A stretch of 9,750 bases of DNA from an uncultured Collinsella sp. (lineage in GTDB: Bacteria > Actinomycetota > Coriobacteriia > Coriobacteriales > Coriobacteriaceae), in the NCBI GenBank assembly GCA_900542275.1, contig UQMW01000057.1:1-9750 (forward strand), in the 5' to 3' direction. The position numbers and the translations under genes were made by a program. Each line of letters opens with the position of its first letter. Positions within the stretch are counted from its first letter, which is position 1. A model generated the notes under the pieces. The model searched no databases and was not told where the DNA came from. It saw nothing but the letters and a program-made list of their open reading frames with translations. This document shows, in pieces, positions 6,656 to 9,750 of this stretch.

Positions 6656-7141
6656 TTAGTTGAGGGCGGCTTGGGCTAGGCGGGCTTCGGCGGCCTCCTC
6701 GGTGACGCCCAATGCCACGGCGAACTCCTCGATGGAGCGGCGCTTGGCTTCCTTGAGTACACGCATATAGTAAGAGCTGGGCTTTTTATCGGCTTCCTCG
6801 GCCTGGCGAATGCGGTGCATCATGGTCTTTGCCACGCGGACCGTCTCGGGCGCGCCCAGCTTGAGCTGCTGCTTAAAGTGTGTCTCTTCAAGCGAGCTGT
6901 TGCGCTCGGTAAAGGTGTCGCACTCCAGCTCGTCATAGTGGCTCAGCAGATGCTCGGCATCTTGCTGAGAGATGGCGGCATGCAGACGGTCGGCCTGCGC
7001 CACGGGGTACATAAGGATCGTCTGCGCATGCCCCTGCTTGGCCTCGAGCAACAACATGGGCTGCGGCGTGTCGTCCCTAAAACCGACGACGGTGCAGACT
7101 CCCTGACCCGGATGAATGACGTGTTGACCGATTGAGAACAT
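6656..7141 (-). CDS. carD: CarD-family transcriptional regulator
   Basis: A 161-residue protein, almost the same length as mycobacterial CarD (162). CarD proteins bind the RNA polymerase beta subunit and promoter DNA and stabilise the open complex, often at rRNA and other housekeeping promoters; that role is inferred from the family. The N-terminal Tudor-like polymerase-interacting domain covers about residues 1-60 and begins FSIGQHVIHPGQGVCTVVGF. A helical DNA-binding C-terminal domain covers about 65-161 and includes KKPSSYYMRVLKEAKRRSI (119-137) and ALGVTEEAAEARL (143-155). The ATG at 7141 has an excellent GGAGG (7150-7146) four bases upstream. The gene diverges from argS across a 342-base control region and ends at a hairpin terminator, so it is probably monocistronic. 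Not every CarD-like paralogue has the essential role of mycobacterial CarD. Confidence 0.88.
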   Translation of the reverse strand: MFSIGQHVIHPGQGVCTVVGFRDDTPQPMLLLEAKQGHAQTILMYPVAQADRLHAAISQQDAEHLLSHYDELECDTFTERNSSLEETHFKQQLKLGAPETVRVAKTMMHRIRQAEEADKKPSSYYMRVLKEAKRRSIEEFAVALGVTEEAAEARLAQAALN

Positions 7142-7483
7142 GCTACCTCCAACTTATACGAATTTACGTATGTCTAGAATAACACGCTGACGTGCGCAAA
7201 TCCTCGCTTTATGCAGGAAAAGCACACAACTCTGATAGGTAAGAGTATTCGATAAAAGACACAGCTCATTCACACCTTTATGCATTTTCAACGCGTGCAT
7301 AATCTGCAGGCAGACCGGCATCTTTGAGTGACTCCATACAAGCTGTAGTCAATTTTGTGCATATGCAATTTCGATTGGCTTTACCCTGCGACAGTGCCCC
7401 TCGCTTGTGATAGAGTGCTACAAACTCTGGCTTTTGCCCTACGAGTGACCAAGAGCTCGGGGGCTTTAACACAAGGAGGATCT
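7142..7483. promoter_or_regulatory. Divergent carD-argS control region (342 bp)
   Basis: No convincing gene lies here. The region is visibly richer in A and T than the flanking genes. Near carD there is an inverted repeat ATACG-6-CGTAT (7156-7171), which overlaps where the carD leader should be. A candidate carD promoter on the - strand is TTGCGC (7199-7194) with TAGACA 17 bases later; both boxes match the consensus poorly. TATGCA or its complement TGCATA occurs at 7210, 7279, 7296, 7358 and 7362. One pair forms the inverted repeat TTATGCA-11-TGCATAA (7278-7302), and another forms the 10-bp palindrome TGCATATGCA (7358-7367). The argS promoter and ribosome-binding site occupy the right end. 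Confidence 0.5.
7388..7416 (+). promoter_or_regulatory. Probable argS promoter
   Basis: GCGACA (7388-7393) matches the -35 consensus at four of six bases. TAGAGT (7411-7416) matches the -10 at four of six, and the spacing is exactly 17. A TG one base before the -10 (TGATAGAGT) makes it an extended -10. Transcription would start near 7423, leaving a leader of about 60 bases, too short for a T-box riboswitch. Confidence 0.5.
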
Positions 7484-9337
7484 ATGCCCGAGAAGATTGA
7501 AGAGCTGGTACGCGCTGCGCTTGCTGCGGCCCAGGAGGCCGGCGACCTTTCCGCATTTGAACTTGACGATTGCGCTATCGAGCGACCGGCTGACACTTCT
7601 CATGGCGAGTGGACCTCTACCATGGCCCTGAAGTCCGCCAAGCTGGCCCACTGCGCCCCGCGCAAGATCGCCGAGGCCATCGTTGCCCATATGCCCGAGG
7701 ATCCCGCGATCGAGAAGGTTGAGATCGCAGGCCCCGGTTTCATCAACTTCTACCTCTCCGTTGCCGTCAAGAATGCCATCTTTGGCGAGGCTCGCGAGAA
7801 GGGCATGGACTTCGCTAAGTCCAACGTCGGTGGTGGCCTGAAGACCCAGGTCGAGTTCGTTTCCGCCAACCCCGTCGGCCCCATGCACATCGGCCACGGC
7901 CGCTGGGCCGCGCTGGGCGATTCGCTCTGCCGCGTTATGGACCACGCCGGCTATGAGATCCAGCGTGAGTTCTACATCAATGACCACGGCTCTCAGATGA
8001 ACACCTTCGGCAACTCCATCAGCACGCGCTATATGCAGCTTGCCGACATCATCGCCAAGCAGGGCGTTGATATCGACGAGGCTCACAAGCTGCTGATCGC
8101 CGACCGTGACGCCTTTGTTGCCGACGAGAACGACGAGCACCCCGAGACCCATCCGTATCAGGACAACTTTGCCGAGACCTTGGGCAAGGACTCTTACGGC
8201 GGCGACTACATCATCGACGAGGCCGCCGAGTTCTGGCGCACCGACGGCGATAAGTGGGTCAACGCCGATCCTCAGGAGCGCATGGAGAGCTTCCGCGAGC
8301 GCGGCTATGTAAAGATGGTCGATAACATGCGCGACCTCTGCCACGCCGTCAACTGCGACTTCGATCGTTGGTACTCCGAGCGCTCGCTGTACGTGAAGGA
8401 CACCGAGGGCGAGACCGCCGGCACCTCCGCCGTCGACCGCGCTTTTGAGAAGCTCGACAAGATGGGCTACCTCTACACCAAGGACGGCGCCCTGTGGTTC
8501 CGCTCCACCGATCTGGGCGACGACAAGGACCGCGTCCTGATCAAGTCCGACGGCGAGTACACCTACTTCGCCTCCGACGTCGCCTATCACTGGGATAAGT
8601 TCCAGCGCGTCGATCACGTCATCGACATCTGGGGCGCCGACCACCACGGTTACATCGAGCGCGTACGCTGCGTCTGCGACGCTCTTGGCTATCCCGGCAA
8701 GTTTGAGGTTCTGCTGGGCCAGCTCGTCAACCTGCTGCGTAACGGCAAGCCCGTCCGTATGTCCAAGCGCAAGGGCACCATGGTGACCCTGCAGGAGCTC
8801 GTCGACGAGGTCGGCTCCGATGCCGCTCGCTACACGCTCATCTCCAAGAGCTCCAACCAGATGGTCGACTTCGACATCGAGGCCGTTAAGAAGCGCGACA
8901 ACTCCAACCCGGTCTATTACGTGCAGTACGCTCACGCCCGCGTGTGCTCCATCCTGCGCCGTGCCGCCGACGTTACCGCCGAGCAGGCCGACGAGATGGG
9001 CATGAAGGCCGTTGCCGCCAAGGCCATCGGTGAGAACGTCGATTACTCGCTGCTGACCGACCCGACCGAGCTCGCCCTTTCGCGCAAGCTCAACGAGCTC
9101 ACCGACCTGATCGCCAGCTGTGCTCGCGACCGCGCTCCGTTCCGTCTGACCCACTTTGCCGAGGAGCTCGCCGGCGACTTCCACAGCTTCTACGCTGCCT
9201 GCCAGGTTCTGCCGAGCGAGGGCCGTCCCGTCGACCCCGAGCTTTCGCGCGCCCGTCTGGCAGCTTGCGACGCTGTCCGCGTGACGCTCGCCCTGGTGCT
9301 TACCCTCGTTGGCGTTTCCGCGCCCGAGCAGATGTAA
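7484..9337 (+). CDS. argS: Arginyl-tRNA synthetase
   Basis: This class I synthetase charges tRNA-Arg with arginine in the cytoplasm. The 617-residue protein has the N-terminal additional domain (about 1-110), then the Rossmann catalytic core with FVSANPVGPMHIGHGR (125-140, HIGH at 135-138), FYINDHGSQM (163-172), DIWGADHHGYI (381-391) and MSKRKG (426-431), the KMSKS counterpart. The helical DALR anticodon-binding domain follows (about 475-617), with NPVYYVQYAHARV (475-487), ELAGDFHSFY (561-570) and the usual APEQM end. The start at 7484 is set by AAGGAGGA (7473-7480), the best ribosome-binding site in the window. The frame runs open back to 7355, but that extra stretch would overlap the promoter. 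A polar segment around residues 200-275 is longer than in many ArgRS. It stands alone between its own promoter and a strong terminator. Confidence 0.97.
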   Translation: MPEKIEELVRAALAAAQEAGDLSAFELDDCAIERPADTSHGEWTSTMALKSAKLAHCAPRKIAEAIVAHMPEDPAIEKVEIAGPGFINFYLSVAVKNAIFGEAREKGMDFAKSNVGGGLKTQVEFVSANPVGPMHIGHGRWAALGDSLCRVMDHAGYEIQREFYINDHGSQMNTFGNSISTRYMQLADIIAKQGVDIDEAHKLLIADRDAFVADENDEHPETHPYQDNFAETLGKDSYGGDYIIDEAAEFWRTDGDKWVNADPQERMESFRERGYVKMVDNMRDLCHAVNCDFDRWYSERSLYVKDTEGETAGTSAVDRAFEKLDKMGYLYTKDGALWFRSTDLGDDKDRVLIKSDGEYTYFASDVAYHWDKFQRVDHVIDIWGADHHGYIERVRCVCDALGYPGKFEVLLGQLVNLLRNGKPVRMSKRKGTMVTLQELVDEVGSDAARYTLISKSSNQMVDFDIEAVKKRDNSNPVYYVQYAHARVCSILRRAADVTAEQADEMGMKAVAAKAIGENVDYSLLTDPTELALSRKLNELTDLIASCARDRAPFRLTHFAEELAGDFHSFYAACQVLPSEGRPVDPELSRARLAACDAVRVTLALVLTLVGVSAPEQM

Positions 9338-9383
9338 TCTGCGGGTCATTTGACCGTGTAGGTTTGGTTTAACTGAGCCCTAT

Positions 9384-9416
9384 AAGCCCGATCTCCTACG
9401 GAGGTCGGGCTTTTTT
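9384..9416 (+). terminator. Intrinsic terminator after argS
   Basis: AAGCCCGA (9384-9391) pairs with TCGGGCTT (9405-9412). Pairing continues inward through one U-G and four Watson-Crick pairs to a three-base TAC loop (9397-9399). A run of six Ts (9411-9416) follows the GC-rich part. It lies 46 bases after the argS stop. A small inverted repeat GGTCA-TT-TGACC (9344-9355) sits between the two. Confidence 0.92.
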
Positions 9417-9461
9417 CGCAAACGCCGACGTATTGATGAATTTGGAACTGCTGGAAATGCG

Positions 9462-9611
9462 AAACTATGCCGGTTTACTACGATGAATTGAGGAATTCTA
9501 ACCACGCCGGCTTTTTGCTAAAAAGTGCAAGGCATCTACCTGCGGTTTTAGTTCAACAAGTTTCGGAGTGGTCGCGGTTGAGCGATTCATCGTAGTAAAC
9601 CGCCATAGTTT
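9462..9611. mobile_element. 150-bp element with 27-bp inverted ends (MITE-like)
   Basis: The left arm AAACTATGCCGGTTTACTAC continues to GATGAAT and covers 9462-9488. It pairs with 9585-9611 over 27 positions, and only 9470/9603 fails. The 96-base interior has no transposase, so this resembles a miniature inverted-repeat element moved in trans. Alternatively it could be a long structured RNA or a recombination site. I could not find a clear target-site duplication: the bases just outside the arms differ, apart from a G-T pair and a C-G pair that extend the stem slightly. The arms are AT-richer than the neighbouring genes. Confidence 0.55.
9467..9595 (+). CDS. Possible 42-residue peptide inside the inverted-repeat element
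   Basis: An ATG in the left arm opens a frame of 42 codons ending in TAG inside the right arm. It begins MPVYYDELRNSNHAGFLLKS and ends VSEWSRLSDSS. A weak GGAAA (9453-9457) lies nine bases upstream. The right arm, read on the - strand, opens a similar short frame (9606-9553, MAVYYDESLNRDHSETC), which is expected because the arms are inverted copies. I do not recognise the peptide. It may be chance, or the remnant of a coding sequence captured by the element. Confidence 0.2.
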   Translation: MPVYYDELRNSNHAGFLLKSARHLPAVLVQQVSEWSRLSDSS

Positions 9612-9643
9612 TGGCGGAGGCAGTCAGATTTGTGGGTGGCAAA

Positions 9644-9694
9644 CAAAGAGTGTCCCTTTTGACTAGTCGTTTAAGAACGTCCCCCCAATGACTA
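9644..9694 (+). repeat. Two-unit imperfect tandem repeat, GTCCC-box family (tag GACTA)
   Basis: Unit one is CAAAGAGTGTCCC followed by TTTTGACTAG. Unit two is TTTAAGAACGTCCCCCC followed by AATGACTA. The order of boxes is the same as in the - strand reading of 3001-3054 (CAAAGGAGTGTCCC, then AAGGAACGTCCCC), and the central tag again forms a palindrome, here GACTAGTC. The tag that ends both units has changed from GTGCC to GACTA. The function is unknown. Confidence 0.6.
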
Positions 9695-9750
9695 AGGGTT
9701 GATTTCCGATCTCAGCCGAACACATTGAGCGAATAGGCCGTTCCCGCAGC

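Larger units (their letters stand above)
9417..9750. other. Intergenic tail with repeats, no confident gene
   Basis: From the argS terminator to the window end (334 bases) no reading frame of convincing length is present. The stretch holds a 150-bp inverted-repeat element at 9462-9611, with a 42-codon frame inside it, and the second GTCCC-box tandem repeat at 9644-9694. The last 55 bases carry no signal I recognise. Short - strand frames enter from the right edge, but none can be told apart from chance. Confidence 0.5.

Noticed and set aside
7278..7472. A 64-codon - strand frame in the carD-argS gap, ending in MESLKDAGLPADYARVENA
   Set aside because: The last 19 residues look protein-like, but neither the GTG at 7472 nor the ATG at 7337 has a ribosome-binding site, and the frame overlaps the argS promoter and leader.
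7423..7483. T-box or other riboswitch in the argS leader
   Set aside because: The leader implied by the best promoter is only about 60 bases and has no strong stem plus terminator; a T-box needs considerably more.
7466..9349. A 627-codon open frame on the - strand opposite argS
   Set aside because: It mirrors argS codon for codon, is low in complexity (Val, Gly, Leu, Asp, Ala), has no family motifs, and its start overlaps the argS terminator side. Long antisense frames are expected in GC-rich genes.
9344..9355. Inverted repeat GGTCA-TT-TGACC just after argS as a terminator
   Set aside because: The two-base spacer is too tight for an RNA hairpin and no T-run follows; the terminator at 9384-9416 explains the end of argS.
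9712..9750. C-terminal tail of a - strand gene entering from the right edge (12 codons to a TGA)
   Set aside because: Three - strand frames are open for some distance at the edge and none stands out, so a coding call cannot be supported from 39 to 90 bases.

Overview
The window looks like a chromosomal piece of a GC-rich actinobacterium of the class Coriobacteriia, most likely Collinsella or a close relative. That placement is an inference from codon use (third positions mostly G or C), the CarD-family regulator, the style of the proteins and the short GTCCC-rich intergenic repeats. It has not been checked by any database search. Most of the window is ordinary housekeeping DNA. The less usual material lies between the genes and in the last 400 bases.

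Layout: 1-153 is the tail of a small membrane-anchored protein. It is followed by pncB (nicotinate phosphoribosyltransferase, NAD salvage) and proB (glutamate 5-kinase) on the + strand, ending at a strong terminator. A convergent gene on the - strand encodes a proline-iminopeptidase-like alpha/beta hydrolase. It is divergent from proA (glutamate-5-semialdehyde dehydrogenase, +). So the two proline-synthesis genes are split by a peptidase gene that may itself release proline. A bidirectional hairpin separates proA from two - strand genes: an HD-domain phosphohydrolase and a CarD-type RNA polymerase-binding regulator, each apparently with its own transcript. A 342-base, relatively AT-rich control region separates carD from the divergent argS (arginyl-tRNA synthetase, +), which ends at a textbook terminator. 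The final 413 bases hold no confident gene.

Three families of short repeats occur between genes. (1) Two hairpins at 5884-5924 and 6601-6643 share the same centre but have compensating changes in their stems; both sit where a terminator is needed. (2) Two imperfect tandem-repeat elements, at 3001-3054 and 9644-9694, share GTCCC boxes, while a short tag that ends each box has changed in step (GTGCC versus GACTA). (3) A 150-bp element at 9462-9611 has 27-bp inverted ends (26 of 27 pairs), resembles a miniature inverted-repeat element, and carries a 42-codon reading frame.

The genes supply NAD precursors, proline and arginyl-tRNA, plus a transcription regulator. I see no evidence of a defence system, CRISPR array, prophage or complete transposase gene. 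Five automatic start choices matter: the hydrolase, the HD protein and ArgRS are best started well downstream of the longest reading frame (at 4470, 6539 and 7484), while proB and carD start where their frames and leaders indicate (1823 and 7141).
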